Assembly: GCF_026013545.1 (NCBI RefSeq) | Contig: NZ_JAPDOG010000004.1 | Location: 124,001-188,000 of the forward strand | Origin: Defluviimonas salinarum | GTDB lineage: Bacteria > Pseudomonadota > Alphaproteobacteria > Rhodobacterales > Rhodobacteraceae | DNA: 64,000 nucleotides | Reading direction: 5' to 3' | Shown here: in pieces, positions 17,061-27,306 of the stretch | Numbering within the stretch: the stretch's first letter is position 1 | How the letters are laid out: every line of letters begins with the position of its first letter | Made by a program: the position numbers and the translations under genes | The notes under the pieces: generated by a model | Database searches by the model: none | What the model saw: the letters and a program-made list of their open reading frames with translations, nothing else | Told to the model about the DNA's origin: nothing

Positions 17061-17978
17061 ATGCCCATCACCCTGCCCGCGACGCTCCCCGCCTTTGAGG
17101 TTCTCTCGAAGGAAGGCGTCATGGTGATGACGCCCGACCGCGCCGCGCATCAGGACATAAGGCCGATCAGGATCGGGCTCCTGAACCTCATGCCGAAGAA
17201 GATCCAGACCGAGAACCAGTTCGCCCGGCTGATCGGCGCGACGCCCTTGCAGATCGACTTCCAGCTCATTCGCATGAGCGAGCACCAGACGAAGAACACC
17301 GCCGCCGAGCACATGGAGGCCTTCTACCGCCCCTTCGAAGCGGTCAGGAACGAGAAGTTCGACGGGTTGATCATCACCGGCGCGCCGATCGAGCATCTGC
17401 CGTTCGAGGAGGTCACCTACTGGGACGAGCTCCGCGAGGTCTTCGACTGGACCCAGACCCACGTCCATTCCACCTTCGGCGTCTGCTGGGGCGGGATGGC
17501 GATGGCATACCATTTCCACGGCGTGAAGAAGCACATCCTCGACCACAAGGCCTTCGGCTGCTTCCGCCACCAGAACCGCGCCCCGGCCTCGCCCTATCTT
17601 CGCGGCTTCTCCGACGATTTCGTGATCCCGGTCAGCCGCTGGACCGAGATGCGCCAGGACGAGGTCGACCGGGCCGAAGGTCTGAAGACGCTTCTTGGCA
17701 GCGACGAGGTCGGGCCCTGCCTGATCGAGGACGTTTGCCACCGCGCGCTCTACATCTTCAACCACTTCGAATACGACTCCGGCACGCTGAAGGAGGAGTA
17801 CGACCGCGACGTGGCCAACGGCACGCCGATCAACGTGCCGATGAACTACTACCCGGACGATAACCCGGCCCGGCAGCCCCTGAACCGCTGGCGCAGTCAC
17901 GCGCATCTCCTCTACGGCAACTGGATCAACGAGATCTACCAGTCGACGCCGTTCGACCTCGCTGCAATCGGCGCCTGA
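17061..17978 (+). CDS. metA: Homoserine O-acyltransferase, probably acetyl-CoA-type
   Basis: A 305-residue MetA-family enzyme that activates homoserine for methionine synthesis. The catalytic Cys142 sits in FGVCWGGMA, and the active-site His and Glu fall in the expected C-terminal part. In this family residue 111 sets acyl-donor choice: Gly in E. coli gives succinyl-CoA, Glu in the Bacillus cereus enzyme gives acetyl-CoA. Here it is Glu111 ([11 protein letters not shown]), so O-acetylhomoserine is the likely product although many annotation tools will call it succinyltransferase. The upstream gap is only 36 bp and leaves no room for a SAM riboswitch. Confidence 0.93.
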   Translation: MPITLPATLPAFEVLSKEGVMVMTPDRAAHQDIRPIRIGLLNLMPKKIQTENQFARLIGATPLQIDFQLIRMSEHQTKNTAAEHMEAFYRPFEAVRNEKFDGLIITGAPIEHLPFEEVTYWDELREVFDWTQTHVHSTFGVCWGGMAMAYHFHGVKKHILDHKAFGCFRHQNRAPASPYLRGFSDDFVIPVSRWTEMRQDEVDRAEGLKTLLGSDEVGPCLIEDVCHRALYIFNHFEYDSGTLKEEYDRDVANGTPINVPMNYYPDDNPARQPLNRWRSHAHLLYGNWINEIYQSTPFDLAAIGA

Positions 17979-18006
17979 TCTGGCCGCCGTTGCGAAGGCT
18001 GCGGCA

Positions 18007-18939
18007 ATGGCGATACTGGAAGCCGGAGAAGAGGAGGCCAGGTTGGGCAAGAAGACGCACGAAACGGCACAGGCGATCCCCTTCGTCGGCGACATCACCC
18101 GGTACCTCGAGACCGAGGCGCCGGTCGAGGTCCGCGAGGCGATCCGCACCGGTGACAAGGACGACATCCTGTCGGGCACCTATCCCTACGACCGCGAGAT
18201 GAAGGGCAAGGATTATGCCCGGCAGATGGAGGCGCTGCAGGTGGAGCTCGTGAAGATGCTCCACGACTTGCGCAACACCGGCAAGCGGCTCTGCGTCCTC
18301 TTCGAGGGGCGCGACGCAGCCGGCAAGGGCGGCACGATCGAGCGGATGCGCGAGAACCTCAACCCGCGCTCGGCCTATATCGTCGCGCTGCCGAAGCCGA
18401 CCGAGCGCGAGGCGAGCCAGTGGTATTTCCAGCGCTATGTAGACCGGTTGCCGGCGGCAGGCGAGATCGCGCTCTTCGACCGATCCTGGTACAACCGTGG
18501 CGTCGTGGAGCATGTCTTCGGCTTCTGCACGCCGGAGAGCCGCAAACTCTTCTTCCGGCAACTGCCGGAGTACGAGCAGATGCTGGTGGACGAGGGGATC
18601 GTGCTCGTGAAGCTCTGGCTCAATGTCGGCAGGGCCGAGCAGCTCCGGCGCTTCCTCAAGCGCGAAAAGGACCCGCTGAAGCAGTGGAAGCTTTCGTGGA
18701 TCGACGTCGAGGGCCTGAAGAAGTGGGACGCCTATACCGCGGCGATCCGCGAGACGCTCGACCGCTCCCATACCAAACACGCGCCCTGGACCGTCATTCG
18801 CGCCGACGACAAGGCGCGGGCGCGGATCGCGGCGATTCAGACCGTGCTGAACCAGCTCGACTATGCCGGGCGCGACCGCAAGGCGATCGGCAAGGTCGAT
18901 ACGAAGATCTGTGGCGGGCCCGGCATCCTCGATGGCTAA
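18007..18939 (+). CDS. ppk2: Polyphosphate kinase 2
   Basis: A 310-residue class I PPK2, which phosphorylates nucleoside diphosphates (or monophosphates in other classes) using polyphosphate. Walker A is [11 protein letters not shown] (~residues 99-109) and Walker B/lid begins at FDRSWYNRG (~157). [10 protein letters not shown]-like and [10 protein letters not shown] segments are typical. The start at 18007 has a weak ribosome binding site; an in-frame TTG at 18043 follows a GAGGAGG and is an alternative. Its last 8 bases overlap the TetR gene. The pairing of ppk2 with a TetR regulator and an MFS pump looks operonic. Confidence 0.92.
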   Translation: MAILEAGEEEARLGKKTHETAQAIPFVGDITRYLETEAPVEVREAIRTGDKDDILSGTYPYDREMKGKDYARQMEALQVELVKMLHDLRNTGKRLCVLFEGRDAAGKGGTIERMRENLNPRSAYIVALPKPTEREASQWYFQRYVDRLPAAGEIALFDRSWYNRGVVEHVFGFCTPESRKLFFRQLPEYEQMLVDEGIVLVKLWLNVGRAEQLRRFLKREKDPLKQWKLSWIDVEGLKKWDAYTAAIRETLDRSHTKHAPWTVIRADDKARARIAAIQTVLNQLDYAGRDRKAIGKVDTKICGGPGILDG

Positions 18940-19549
18940 GCAGGGCTACCACCACGGCGACCTCCGGCGGGCGTTGGTCGAGGCGGCATTGACGCTGATC
19001 GAGAAGCAGGGGCCGCAGGGCTTCACGCTCTCGGACGCGGCGAAGTCGGCGGGCGTGACCCCGGCCGCGGTCTACCGCCACTTCGCGGGCCGCGACGACC
19101 TCATCGCCGAATGCGCCCGCCAGGGGTTCGAGATCTTCGCCGACCTGATGGATCACGCCTACAACCAGGGCCGGCCAACCGCGCTCTCCGCCTTCGAGGC
19201 GACGGGGCGCGCCTATCTCGCCTTCGCGCGCAAATTCCCCGGTCATTACATGGCGATGTTCGAAAGCGGCATCTCGCTCAACGCCAATCCCGACCTCGCG
19301 CGGGCGGCCGAGCGCGCGCGGCTGGTGTTTTCCCGTGCCGCCGAGGCCTTGTCGCAGCATATCCCGGCCGACAAGCGCCCGCCCGCCTCGATGTTCTCGG
19401 CCCATATCTGGGCGATGAGCCACGGCGTCGTCGAGCTCTACACCCGCGGCGCGCCGGGCGCCCGCGCGCCCTTCCCGCCCGAGGAGCTGCTCGAGACCGG
19501 GATCGGCATCTACCTGCGCGGCCTCGGACTGGTGCCGCCCGACGAATGA
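18932..19549 (+). CDS. TetR-family transcriptional regulator
   Basis: A 205-residue repressor-type protein. The N-terminal helix-turn-helix reads [18 protein letters not shown]...[27 protein letters not shown], a canonical TetR_N domain. The C-terminal ligand domain resembles the WHG-type subgroup ([11 protein letters not shown]). It overlaps the end of ppk2 by 8 bp and is followed 55 bp later by an MFS transporter, a common repressor-pump pairing. The ligand is unknown. Confidence 0.9.
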   Translation: MAKQGYHHGDLRRALVEAALTLIEKQGPQGFTLSDAAKSAGVTPAAVYRHFAGRDDLIAECARQGFEIFADLMDHAYNQGRPTALSAFEATGRAYLAFARKFPGHYMAMFESGISLNANPDLARAAERARLVFSRAAEALSQHIPADKRPPASMFSAHIWAMSHGVVELYTRGAPGARAPFPPEELLETGIGIYLRGLGLVPPDE

Positions 19550-19604
19550 GGCCTGCGATGTTTTGGCGCTTGCGCGCGCCCCGCGCGCCCGACTAGGCAA
19601 GCGC

Positions 19605-20825
19605 ATGGACGTCACCGCCCCCCTTCCCGACTATTCGCACCGCGCACGCCGCAACGTCGTGGTGCTGATCCTCGCGCAGGCAATCCTCGGCGCGCAGATG
19701 CCGATGATCTTCACCGTGGGCGGCCTGGCCGGACAGATGCTCGCGCCCAATCCCTGCTGGGCGACGCTGCCGATCTCGATGATCGTGCTCGGCTCGATGC
19801 TGACCGCGACGCCGATGTCGGCACTGATGGCCCGGTTCGGGCGCCGGGTGGGGTTCTGGCTCGGCACGGCGGGCGGCGCTTCGGGGGCGGCGGTGGGGGC
19901 GCTCGGGCTTTTCTGGGGCTCGTTCCCGGTCTTCGTCCTCGGCGCGCTCCTGACCGGGATCTACATGTCGGCCCAGGGCTTCTACCGCTTCGCCGCCGCC
20001 GATACCGGGCCGGACTCGTTCCGGCCCAAGGCGATCTCCTGGGTGATGGCGGGCGGGCTCGCCTCGGCGCTGATCGGCCCGCAACTCGTCAAGGTCACGG
20101 CGGACGCGATGCCGGTGGCGTTCCTCGGCACCTATCTCGCGGCGATCGCCGTGAATCTCGCGGGCGCCGGGCTGTTTCTCTTCCTCGACATCCCACCGGT
20201 TCCGCAGCGCCGGGACGGCACGATCTCCGGGCGCAGCCGAGCAGCGTTGCTGCGCGATCCGACGATCCGGGTGGCGATCATCTGCGCCACGGTGAGCTAC
20301 GCGCTGATGAATCTGGTGATGACCTCGACACCGCTCGCGGTGGTCGGCTGCGGATATGACAAGGGTACGGCCGCCGACATCGTCACGGCCCATGTGCTGG
20401 CGATGTTCGTGCCCTCGTTCTTCACCGGCCACCTGATCGCACGGTTCGGCACGTCGCGCATCATCGGGCTCGGCCTCGCGATCCTCGCCGGAGCCGGGGC
20501 GGTGGCGATGTCGGGCGTGGCGCTCGAGCAGTTCTTCGCGGCGCTCATCCTGCTGGGTTTCGGCTGGAACTTCGGTTTCATCGGGGCGACGACGCTCCTC
20601 ACCTCGGCCATCGCGCCCGAGGAACGCGGCCGGATCCAGGGGATCAATGACCTCTTCGTCTTCGGTGGCGTGACCCTCGCTTCGCTCTCCTCGGGCACGC
20701 TGTTGAATTGCAGCGGTTCCGGCACTGTCGCCGGCTGGCAGGCGGTCAATCTCGCGATGCTGCCGTTCCTTGTCCTGGCCGGGGCGTCGCTGATCTGGCT
20801 GGTGATGCGGCCGACGGGGAGTTGA
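19605..20825 (+). CDS. MFS transporter
   Basis: A 406-residue inner-membrane transporter with about twelve helices. The loop 2-3 MFS motif is present as MARFGRRVGFWLG (~residue 75). The central loop after helix 6 (IPPVPQRRDGTISGRSR) divides the halves. It belongs to drug/metabolite exporters without a fixed substrate. ATG at 19605 was chosen because the membrane segment follows directly after a short charged N-terminus. Cargo is probably sensed by the TetR protein encoded just upstream. Confidence 0.87.
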   Translation: MDVTAPLPDYSHRARRNVVVLILAQAILGAQMPMIFTVGGLAGQMLAPNPCWATLPISMIVLGSMLTATPMSALMARFGRRVGFWLGTAGGASGAAVGALGLFWGSFPVFVLGALLTGIYMSAQGFYRFAAADTGPDSFRPKAISWVMAGGLASALIGPQLVKVTADAMPVAFLGTYLAAIAVNLAGAGLFLFLDIPPVPQRRDGTISGRSRAALLRDPTIRVAIICATVSYALMNLVMTSTPLAVVGCGYDKGTAADIVTAHVLAMFVPSFFTGHLIARFGTSRIIGLGLAILAGAGAVAMSGVALEQFFAALILLGFGWNFGFIGATTLLTSAIAPEERGRIQGINDLFVFGGVTLASLSSGTLLNCSGSGTVAGWQAVNLAMLPFLVLAGASLIWLVMRPTGS

Positions 20826-20828
20826 GCG

Positions 20829-20877
20829 CCGGGGGCGCTGCCCCCGGACCCCCGGGATACTTTGGAAAAGAAGAAGG
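20829..20877 (+). repeat. Dispersed GC-hairpin repeat (copy A)
   Basis: CCGGGGGC at 20829-20836 pairs with GCCCCCGG at 20840-20847, followed by ACCCCCGGGATACTTTGGA and an AAAAG-AAGAAG tail. It closely matches copy B at 42408-42456 and the tails of copies C and D. It lies between the convergent MFS and NDUFAF6-like genes and may serve as a bidirectional terminator. Confidence 0.7.
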
Positions 20878-20885
20878 GGAAACGG

Positions 20886-21656
20886 TCAGTACCTGCCGGT
20901 AAGGGCACAGGCGAGGAGTGCCCAGTTGCGGGAAAATACCGACAGCGCGAGGGTACCGGCGGCGATGCGCTGCGGTTCGCGTTCCGCAAGCGCGAGGAGC
21001 CGCGCGGCGTATGCGCCCGGCCAGAGCGCGGGACGCGCGGCGCGGGGGATGCCGGTCTTGCGGGCGCGCGCGATGCGCACGCGCCCCTCTGAGGCGAGTG
21101 TGGCAAGGGTCGTGGGCCGACCGTCGACGAACGGGATGCGGCCCCTTGCCTCGAGTTCGGGTGCGGCTCGGAAGTAGGCCGCAAGCCCCGCCCCCCAGGC
21201 GAAGTCGCGGATCGCCGTTTCGGAGGCCGGTGTCGCGCCGAGAACGCGGGCGGCGGCCCACATCAGGTTGCCGGCGGTCGCGTCGAGATAGGTATCGAAG
21301 GCGGCGCGATCCTCGAAGGGCTCGCGCCAGAAGTCCCAGCGCCGCGCCTCGGCGAGGCTTTGCAGGAGGATTCCGATCCCGGGATCGGTGGCGAGGAGCG
21401 GCGCCAGCGCCTCGGTCACCGGGTGGCCGCGCCGGTCCGCGCCCTCAGCCAGTTCGCCGATCGTGTCGATCCACCACTGCAGCCGCATCTCGGCAACCAT
21501 CGGCTCGGAGGCGGCCCAGGGTGCCCGGGCGATCTCAAGGTTCACGGCGTAGAGCGGCCAGAGCCGGTCCCGCACCGCCACCGGCGCGGCCATGGTCGCG
21601 GCGAAGCGGTCGGGGTCGCCCGCCTCTACCAACTGGGCACAGGCCATGAGGCTCAC
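20886..21656 (-). CDS. Squalene/phytoene synthase-fold protein, NDUFAF6-like
   Basis: A 256-residue all-helical protein of the squalene/phytoene synthase fold. Segments LYAVNLEIARAPW and FDTYLDATAGNLMWAAARVLG align with the fold, but the Asp-rich DxxxD motifs needed for prenyl-diphosphate catalysis are not intact (LEIARAP in the first position). This is the pattern of NDUFAF6-type proteins, which assist complex I assembly, rather than of a carotenoid enzyme. Its ATG overlaps the cimA stop by 4 bp, so it is the third gene of a cysS-cimA unit. Confidence 0.7.
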   Translation of the reverse strand: MSLMACAQLVEAGDPDRFAATMAAPVAVRDRLWPLYAVNLEIARAPWAASEPMVAEMRLQWWIDTIGELAEGADRRGHPVTEALAPLLATDPGIGILLQSLAEARRWDFWREPFEDRAAFDTYLDATAGNLMWAAARVLGATPASETAIRDFAWGAGLAAYFRAAPELEARGRIPFVDGRPTTLATLASEGRVRIARARKTGIPRAARPALWPGAYAARLLALAEREPQRIAAGTLALSVFSRNWALLACALTGRY

Positions 21657-23275
21657 GCCGCGACCGCCCCGTCGCGCACGAGCTTCCAGGTGATGGCGTC
21701 GAGAAGCGCCTCGAAGCTCGCATCGACGATGTTGGGGCTGACGCCCACCGTCGACCAGCGGTGCCCGGCGCCATCCTCGCTGTCAATGATGACGCGGGTG
21801 ACCGCCTCGGTCCCGCCTTGAGTGATCCGGACCTTGAAGTCGACGAGCTTCATGTCGTCGATATGCGCCTGATAGGGCCCGAGATCCTTGGCGAGCGCCT
21901 TCGAAAGCGCGTTCACCGGCCCGCGATCGGCACCGGTCTCGTCCATCGATTCCGAGACCGAGAGCATCTTCTCGCCGCCGATCTTCACGACAACGACCGC
22001 CTCCGAGAGCGTCACCATCCGGTCGCGCTTGTTCTTCCGCCGCTCCACGGTCACGCGGTAGCGCTTGACCTCGAAATAGTCCGGCAGGAGCCCGAGTTCG
22101 CGCCGGGCGAGGAGCTCGAAGGAGGCCTGCGCGCCGTCATAGGCATAGCCCTGGTCCTCGCGCGCCTTGATCACCTCGAGGATGCGCGCAAGGGCGGGAT
22201 CCTTCGGCGCGACCTCGATCCCGGCGGCGGCGAGGCGCGCGCGCAGGTTCGACTGGCCGGCCTGGTTCGACATCGGGATCACGCGTTCGTTGCCGACGAG
22301 CGCGGGATCGATGTGCTCGTAGGTCGCGGGGTCCTTGAGAATCGCCGAGGCGTGGAGCCCCGCCTTGTGGGCGAAGGCCGAGGCGCCGACATAGGCGGCG
22401 CTGCGCAAGGGCACCCGGTTCAGGATATCGTCGAGCATCCGGCTCGCGCGGGTGAGGTTCTTCAGCGCATCGCGCGTGACGCCGGTCTCGTAGCGGCTGG
22501 CGTAGGGCTCCTTCAGGAGCAGTGTCGGGATCAGCGCGGTGAGATTGGCATTGCCGCAGCGCTCGCCGAGACCGTTCAGCGTGCCCTGGATCTGCCGCGC
22601 CCCGGCATCGACCGCGGCAAGGCTGGCCGCGACCGCGTTCTCGGTGTCGTTATGGGTGTGGATGCCGAGCCGCTCGCCGGGGATGCCGGCGGCGATGCCC
22701 TCGGCGGTGATGCGGCCGACCTCGGCCGGCAGCGTGCCGCCATTGGTGTCGCAGAGCACGATCCAGCGGGCGCCGGCCTCGTGGGCCGCCCTCAGGCAAT
22801 CGAGCGCGTAACCGGGATTGGCCTTGAAGCCGTCGAAGAAATGCTCGGCGTCGAAGAGCGTTTCGCGGCCTTGCGCGACGCAATGCGCGATCGAGGCGCC
22901 GATGCTGTCGAGGTTTTCCTCCAGCGTCACCCCGAGCGCGGTCGTGACGTGGAAATCATGGGTCTTGCCGACGAGGCAGACGGCGGGCGTGCCGGCGTTC
23001 AGAACCGCGGCGAGGACATCGTCATTCGCGGCCGACCGCCCTGCCCGCTTGGTCATGCCGAAGGCGGTGAAGGTGGCGCGGGTCGCGGGCCGGTTCTCGA
23101 AGAACTCGCTGTCGGTCGGGTTCGCGCCGGGCCAGCCGCCCTCGATATGGTCGATGCCCATCGCGTCGAGCGCCGCCGCGATCTGCACCTTCTCGGGCAC
23201 CGAGAACTGCACGCCCTGGGTCTGCTGGCCATCGCGGAGCGTGGTGTCGTAGAGGTAGAGGCGTTCGCGGGTCAT
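21653..23275 (-). CDS. cimA: (R)-citramalate synthase
   Basis: A 540-residue member of the isopropylmalate/homocitrate synthase family, condensing pyruvate and acetyl-CoA to citramalate for threonine-independent isoleucine synthesis. The TIM barrel begins with [15 protein letters not shown], the metal-binding HTHND follows at ~residue 210, and [12 protein letters not shown] marks the catalytic region. A C-terminal regulatory domain is present (~residues 400-540). The ATG at 23275 overlaps the cysS stop (ATGA), and a longer frame upstream reads through cysS and is not real. Together with ilvBN elsewhere in the window, it points to active branched-chain amino acid synthesis. Confidence 0.92.
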   Translation of the reverse strand: MTRERLYLYDTTLRDGQQTQGVQFSVPEKVQIAAALDAMGIDHIEGGWPGANPTDSEFFENRPATRATFTAFGMTKRAGRSAANDDVLAAVLNAGTPAVCLVGKTHDFHVTTALGVTLEENLDSIGASIAHCVAQGRETLFDAEHFFDGFKANPGYALDCLRAAHEAGARWIVLCDTNGGTLPAEVGRITAEGIAAGIPGERLGIHTHNDTENAVAASLAAVDAGARQIQGTLNGLGERCGNANLTALIPTLLLKEPYASRYETGVTRDALKNLTRASRMLDDILNRVPLRSAAYVGASAFAHKAGLHASAILKDPATYEHIDPALVGNERVIPMSNQAGQSNLRARLAAAGIEVAPKDPALARILEVIKAREDQGYAYDGAQASFELLARRELGLLPDYFEVKRYRVTVERRKNKRDRMVTLSEAVVVVKIGGEKMLSVSESMDETGADRGPVNALSKALAKDLGPYQAHIDDMKLVDFKVRITQGGTEAVTRVIIDSEDGAGHRWSTVGVSPNIVDASFEALLDAITWKLVRDGAVAA

Positions 23276-24675
23276 CTGAGCGCCTCTAGCTTTGCAGGGT
23301 CGAAGTCCGGCGCGAGCTCCCATTCGGCCCCCTGCGGCGTGTCCTTGACGATCACACCCGCCGCCGCAAACCCGTCGCGAAGCGCGTCGGCGCGCGCGAA
23401 ATCCTTCGCCTTCCGGGCATTGGCACGCGCCGCGAGCAGTTCGTCGATCAGCGCAGCCGCATCGGCATTGGCCCCCCGAACCTCGGCCCAGCCCCCCATC
23501 GTCTCATCGAGGAGACCAAGCAGCGCCGCAGACGCCTTCAACCCCGCCGTGTCGCCAGCCCCGGCGAGCGCATGAAGCTCGGCAATCGCGCCCGCCGTGT
23601 TGAGGTCATCGGCGAGCGCGGCGATGACGGAGGGCGCGGGGCTCGGCGCGGGCTCGATGCCCGCGACGAGACCACGCCACTTCCTGAGCGTCGCCTCGGC
23701 CTGGCGCGCCTTCTCCTCGGTCCAGTCCATCGGCTTGGCGTAATGCGTGCCGAGATAGACGAAGCGGATCACCTCGCCGGGATGGCCCTGATCGAGAAGA
23801 TCCCGCACCGTGAAGAAGTTGCCGAGCGATTTCGACATCTTCTTGCCCTCGACCTGCAGCATCTCGTTGTGCATCCAGACCTTCGCGAAACCGCCCTTCG
23901 GATGGGCGCACATCGACTGGGCGATCTCGTTCTCGTGGTGCGGGAACTGGAGGTCGATTCCGCCGCCGTGGATGTCGAAGGACTCGCCCAGAAGCTCCCG
24001 GCTCATCGCCGAGCACTCAATGTGCCAGCCGGGGCGGCCCCGGCCCCAGGTGCTGTCCCAGCCCGGCAGTTCGTCGCTCGACGGCTTCCAGAGCACGAAG
24101 TCCATCGGGTCTTCCTTGAACGGCGCAACCTCGACGCGGGCGCCCGCGATCATGTCGTCGACCGACCGGCCCGAGAGCTGGCCGTAGCCTTCATAGGACC
24201 GCACCCGGAAGAGCACATGGCCCTCCTTGGCATAGGCATGGCCCTTGCCGATCAGGTCCTCGATCATCGCGATCATCGCGCCGATCCACTCGGTCGCACG
24301 CGGCTCGCGGTCCGGCCTCAGCGCGCCGAGCGCGTCCATGTCGGCGTGGTACCAGCCGATGGTCTCGTCGGTGAGCGCGCGGATGATCGCCTCGAGCGGG
24401 CGCGTGTCGCCCGCCGCCTTCATCTCGGCCGCGCGCGCGTTGATCTTGTCGTCGACGTCGGTGAAGTTGCGGACATAGGTGACATGGTCGGCCCCGTAGA
24501 CGTGGCGCAAAAGCCGGTAGAGCACGTCGAAGACGATCACTGGCCGGGCGTTGCCGATATGGGCGCGGTCATAGACCGTGGGCCCGCAGACATACATCCG
24601 CACTTTGGTCGGGTCGATGGGCTCGAAGACCTCTTTCCTGCGGGCCTTCGTATTGGTGAGACGGATCGTCGTCAT
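23272..24675 (-). CDS. cysS: Cysteinyl-tRNA synthetase
   Basis: A 467-residue class I synthetase. The HIGH-type signature is HIGN in [11 protein letters not shown], and the second signature is KMSKS. The zinc site is formed by Cys of YVCGPTVYD, Cys of [10 protein letters not shown] and the HHENE region. The first ATG that precedes the typical [15 protein letters not shown] start is at 24675. The gene leads a three-gene unit (cysS, cimA, NDUFAF6-like) with 4-bp overlaps. Confidence 0.96.
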   Translation of the reverse strand: MTTIRLTNTKARRKEVFEPIDPTKVRMYVCGPTVYDRAHIGNARPVIVFDVLYRLLRHVYGADHVTYVRNFTDVDDKINARAAEMKAAGDTRPLEAIIRALTDETIGWYHADMDALGALRPDREPRATEWIGAMIAMIEDLIGKGHAYAKEGHVLFRVRSYEGYGQLSGRSVDDMIAGARVEVAPFKEDPMDFVLWKPSSDELPGWDSTWGRGRPGWHIECSAMSRELLGESFDIHGGGIDLQFPHHENEIAQSMCAHPKGGFAKVWMHNEMLQVEGKKMSKSLGNFFTVRDLLDQGHPGEVIRFVYLGTHYAKPMDWTEEKARQAEATLRKWRGLVAGIEPAPSPAPSVIAALADDLNTAGAIAELHALAGAGDTAGLKASAALLGLLDETMGGWAEVRGANADAAALIDELLAARANARKAKDFARADALRDGFAAAGVIVKDTPQGAEWELAPDFDPAKLEALR

Positions 24676-24857
24676 GCCTTGTCCTCGCGCACGCATCCCG
24701 GCGGCGGGCTTAGCAGTCTATCGGTTCGATGAAAACAGAAGAACAGCCCGCCTGACGATGTCAGCCGGTAATGCAGATAATGCAGATGTTGCTGTTCGGT
24801 TTCATGGTCTTGTCATAACCGATCTTCTGTCGCAGGCCAAGCCTTCGTAGAGAGCAG

Positions 24858-24883
24858 TCCGGGGCCGGATGACCGGCCCCGGA
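24858..24883. terminator. Hairpin after the lipoprotein gene
   Basis: TCCGGGGCCGG at 24858-24868 pairs perfectly with CCGGCCCCGGA at 24873-24883 over 11 bp with a 4-nt loop. It lies 15 bp beyond the stop of the minus-strand lipoprotein gene. A U-tract is absent on either side. Confidence 0.55.
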
Positions 24884-24897
24884 GTGAATGCATGGGG

Positions 24898-25518
24898 TCA
24901 GCCGCCGAGGCGGTTGAAACTGCCGCGCGGGTCGGGGCCGATGCCGAGCCAGCCGGCGAAGACGCGCCGCAGATGCGCCGAGATCTGGCTCTTCTGGGTT
25001 TCGCCGCGGGCCCGCGCCGCGGCCATTTCTTGGCCGGACAGCGCCGGCAGCGCCGCTTCCACGGCCTCGGGTCCGGCAAGGACCTCGCCGCTTGCCGCGT
25101 CGACGGCCTGGATCGTGAAGTCGATGTTGTGAACACCCGCGGTCGAAAGCTGGGTCTCGGCCTCGAAAGTCAGGGCGTGGAACCGGGAAACCGTGATCTC
25201 GAGCCGCACCGGACGCGAGCCCTTGAGACCGGCGCCGCCGGCGCGCGCCGCGTCTCCGACGATCTTCGCGACCTGCGCATGCCGGTCACCGGCCGGATCC
25301 TCGCGCCAGACGATGTCGGCATTGGGAAACAGCGTCTTGGCCTCGGAGACCTTGAGGCTGTCGGGAACCGACACTGCGACATCGGCGAGCCGCCATGTCG
25401 CGGCGGTCGCCGCCGGGACGGGCTCGGAATAATTGGTCCGGAAGGTCGAGCCGCAGCCTGCAAGCGCGAACGCGCAAAGGGCGACGGCAACCGCCGGAAG
25501 ATGCCGCATGAAACTCAT
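24898..25518 (-). CDS. Hypothetical lipoprotein (DUF6778-like)
   Basis: A 206-residue protein with a lipoprotein signal peptide; the lipobox LAGC places the lipidated Cys at residue 22. The mature part is a mixed alpha/beta domain with no residue pattern I can tie to a reaction. Similar lipoproteins recur in Rhodobacterales as uncharacterised proteins. A hairpin follows the stop. Confidence 0.75.
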   Translation of the reverse strand: MSFMRHLPAVAVALCAFALAGCGSTFRTNYSEPVPAATAATWRLADVAVSVPDSLKVSEAKTLFPNADIVWREDPAGDRHAQVAKIVGDAARAGGAGLKGSRPVRLEITVSRFHALTFEAETQLSTAGVHNIDFTIQAVDAASGEVLAGPEAVEAALPALSGQEMAAARARGETQKSQISAHLRRVFAGWLGIGPDPRGSFNRLGG

Positions 25519-25794
25519 GATGTACTCCTCAAATGGTCCGGGCGAACGAATCGCCCATCGGTTTGCGTCTTACTTGCCGCGATTTGTGGCAACATTGGGT
25601 GAATTGTCGGCCGAACGGTAGCAATCGCCAGAAATTGGCGCTGTCGATCCGGAAGCGATGAAACGAGGCAACACTTGCCGTTACGTCACGCTTCGAGCGC
25701 GGGACGATTGAGCGCTGTCCCGTCTTCGAGGCTTGATCGGCAGCCGGGGACTGCAATGATGCACCCGACGACGTTTCGCGTCGGGGAGATGCAG

Positions 25795-26670
25795 ATGCCG
25801 CCATTCCGCGCCGCCCTGACGGGGCTCCTCTGGCTTTGCCTCGGGCTGCCGTCCGCTGCGGAGCCTTACCCGGCTTTCGACGACCCGTTCGTCACCGATC
25901 ACGCCGGCATCATCGACGCCTCGACGATTGCGGACTGGCAACGCGATCTAGGCACGCTTCGGACCGAAACCGGGGTAGAGATGACCGTGCTGACGATCCG
26001 CTCTCGCGCGGATTACGATCCCGCACCCTCGCTCGAGGCATTCGCGACCGGGCTCTTCAACGCCTGGGGAGTCGGCGCTGCCGAACGCAACGACGGGATC
26101 CTCTTCCTCGTCGTGACGGCCGACCGCGAGATGCGGATCGAACTGGGTGCGGGATACCATCAGGGTTACGACGTCACGGCGCAGGACATCGTCAGCCGCT
26201 GGATGGTTCCTGCCTTCCGTGACGGGCGCTACGCGGAGGGTGTCGCCGCCGGCGTGCGCGAGACAATGAACCGGATCGCCCGCCGTCATGCCGAACGCAT
26301 GCTCCCCGAGGCGTTGCCGGACACCGGGCGTGGCATGTTTGGCCGGAACGCAGGCTGGCTCGCCGTGGCCTTCGTCGCCGCCGTCGCGGCCGTCATTGGA
26401 TTTCGCCACAGGATTGCCGGGGCGTATGCGGGACTGCGCCGCTGCCCGCGCTGCGGCGCGAGGGGATTGCGGCGCCACCGGTCGGTCCTTGCAGAACCGA
26501 CGACCGATCGGCCCGGCGCCGGGCGGCTGATCACGCGATGCCGCAGTTGCGATTTCAGAGAAGAGCGTGCCTACCGTATCGCGCCAAGACGCAAGCGTCG
26601 CGCCAAAGGCGGTGGCGACGGATTCGGTGGAGGTCGCTCATCCGGCGGAGGGGCGAGCGGCCGCTGGTAG
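25795..26670 (+). CDS. TPM-domain (TLP18.3/Psb32/MOLO-1) membrane protein with zinc ribbon
   Basis: A 291-residue protein. A signal peptide (residues 1-22) leads into a TPM domain (~30-170: VTDHAGIIDASTIADWQRDLG, NDGILFLVVTADREMRIELG). A membrane helix (~185-205) and a cytoplasmic four-Cys zinc ribbon (CPRCG and CRSC) follow, then a Gly/Ser-rich tail (GGGDGFGGGRSSGGG). This is the usual layout of bacterial TPM proteins, whose role in envelope upkeep is poorly known. The ATG at 25795 is preceded by GGGGAG; an in-frame ATG two codons earlier is possible. Confidence 0.85.
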   Translation: MPPFRAALTGLLWLCLGLPSAAEPYPAFDDPFVTDHAGIIDASTIADWQRDLGTLRTETGVEMTVLTIRSRADYDPAPSLEAFATGLFNAWGVGAAERNDGILFLVVTADREMRIELGAGYHQGYDVTAQDIVSRWMVPAFRDGRYAEGVAAGVRETMNRIARRHAERMLPEALPDTGRGMFGRNAGWLAVAFVAAVAAVIGFRHRIAGAYAGLRRCPRCGARGLRRHRSVLAEPTTDRPGAGRLITRCRSCDFREERAYRIAPRRKRRAKGGGDGFGGGRSSGGGASGRW

Positions 26671-26676
26671 GAAGTG

Positions 26677-26699
26677 GCGGGGGGCTATCCGCCCCCCGC
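26677..26699. terminator. Bidirectional hairpin between TPM and porin genes
   Basis: GCGGGGGGC at 26677-26685 and GCCCCCCGC at 26691-26699 form a perfect 9-bp stem with a 5-nt loop, sandwiched in the 36 bp between two convergent stop codons. It likely ends transcription from both sides. Confidence 0.7.
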
Positions 26700-26706
26700 A
26701 GCCGTA

Positions 26707-27306
26707 TCAGAAGCGGAAGCCGGCGGTGACCGACGCGGTGGTCGCGTCGACATCCGTACCGGTGCCGCCGAAGTTGTCGTACTGATGCGTCAGGATCTCG
26801 GCACCGACGGTCCAACGATCGGTGATCAGGTAGTCCGCGCCGATACCAAGGAACCAGCCGTCGTCCGAGTAGCTGGTGCCGCCGACGGTCGCGTCGGCCT
26901 CGGTGTAGCCGCCGATACCGTAGATCAGGGTGCGGCCGAGGTCGGCGCCCGCGCGCGCGCCAAGGCGCCAGACCGAGTCGACGCTGCCGGCATTGTTGGC
27001 GAGGTTGATGTCGCTCCAGTCGTAGTCGAGGCGACCACCGAGGACCCAGTTGCCGAAGTCGTAGTCATAGCCGCCACGAAGGCCGTACATGAGGCCGTCG
27101 CCGTCTTCGCCGGTCGTCGACACGTCGCCATAGCCAAGATCGCCGCCGACGTAGAAGCCGGTCCAGTCCGTGCCGACAACGACCGGGGCAACCGGCGCGA
27201 TCGGCGCTTCCACGACCGGCTCCGCCAGACCACCGGCGAGGGCCGGCATCGCAAGCCCACCGGCGATAACCGCGCCGACGAATGCGGCCTTGATTACATT
27301 GCTCAT
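26707..27306 (-). CDS. Outer-membrane beta-barrel (Omp25/porin-like) protein
   Basis: A 199-residue exported protein with a clear signal peptide (MSNVIKAAFVGAVIAGGLAMPALA), a Pro/Val-rich linker and an eight-strand barrel starting at DWTGFYVGGDLGYG. It ends in TAGFRF with the terminal Phe required for barrel insertion. This is the alphaproteobacterial small-porin pattern of the Omp25/Omp31 type. It is a single gene bounded by a hairpin on one side and a ~285-bp region before the SDR gene on the other. Confidence 0.85.
   Translation of the reverse strand: MSNVIKAAFVGAVIAGGLAMPALAGGLAEPVVEAPIAPVAPVVVGTDWTGFYVGGDLGYGDVSTTGEDGDGLMYGLRGGYDYDFGNWVLGGRLDYDWSDINLANNAGSVDSVWRLGARAGADLGRTLIYGIGGYTEADATVGGTSYSDDGWFLGIGADYLITDRWTVGAEILTHQYDNFGGTGTDVDATTASVTAGFRF

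Noticed and set aside
20886-21656. Carotenoid (phytoene synthase) biosynthesis gene
   Set aside because: The Asp-rich catalytic motifs are not intact and no other crt gene is in the window.
14810-25689. TGCCGTTACGTCAC, identical 14-mers at 14810 and 25676, each about 105 bp before an exported-protein start
   Set aside because: Several 14-mer repeats are expected by chance in 64 kb on two strands, and the first copy lies in the coding end of the DMT gene.
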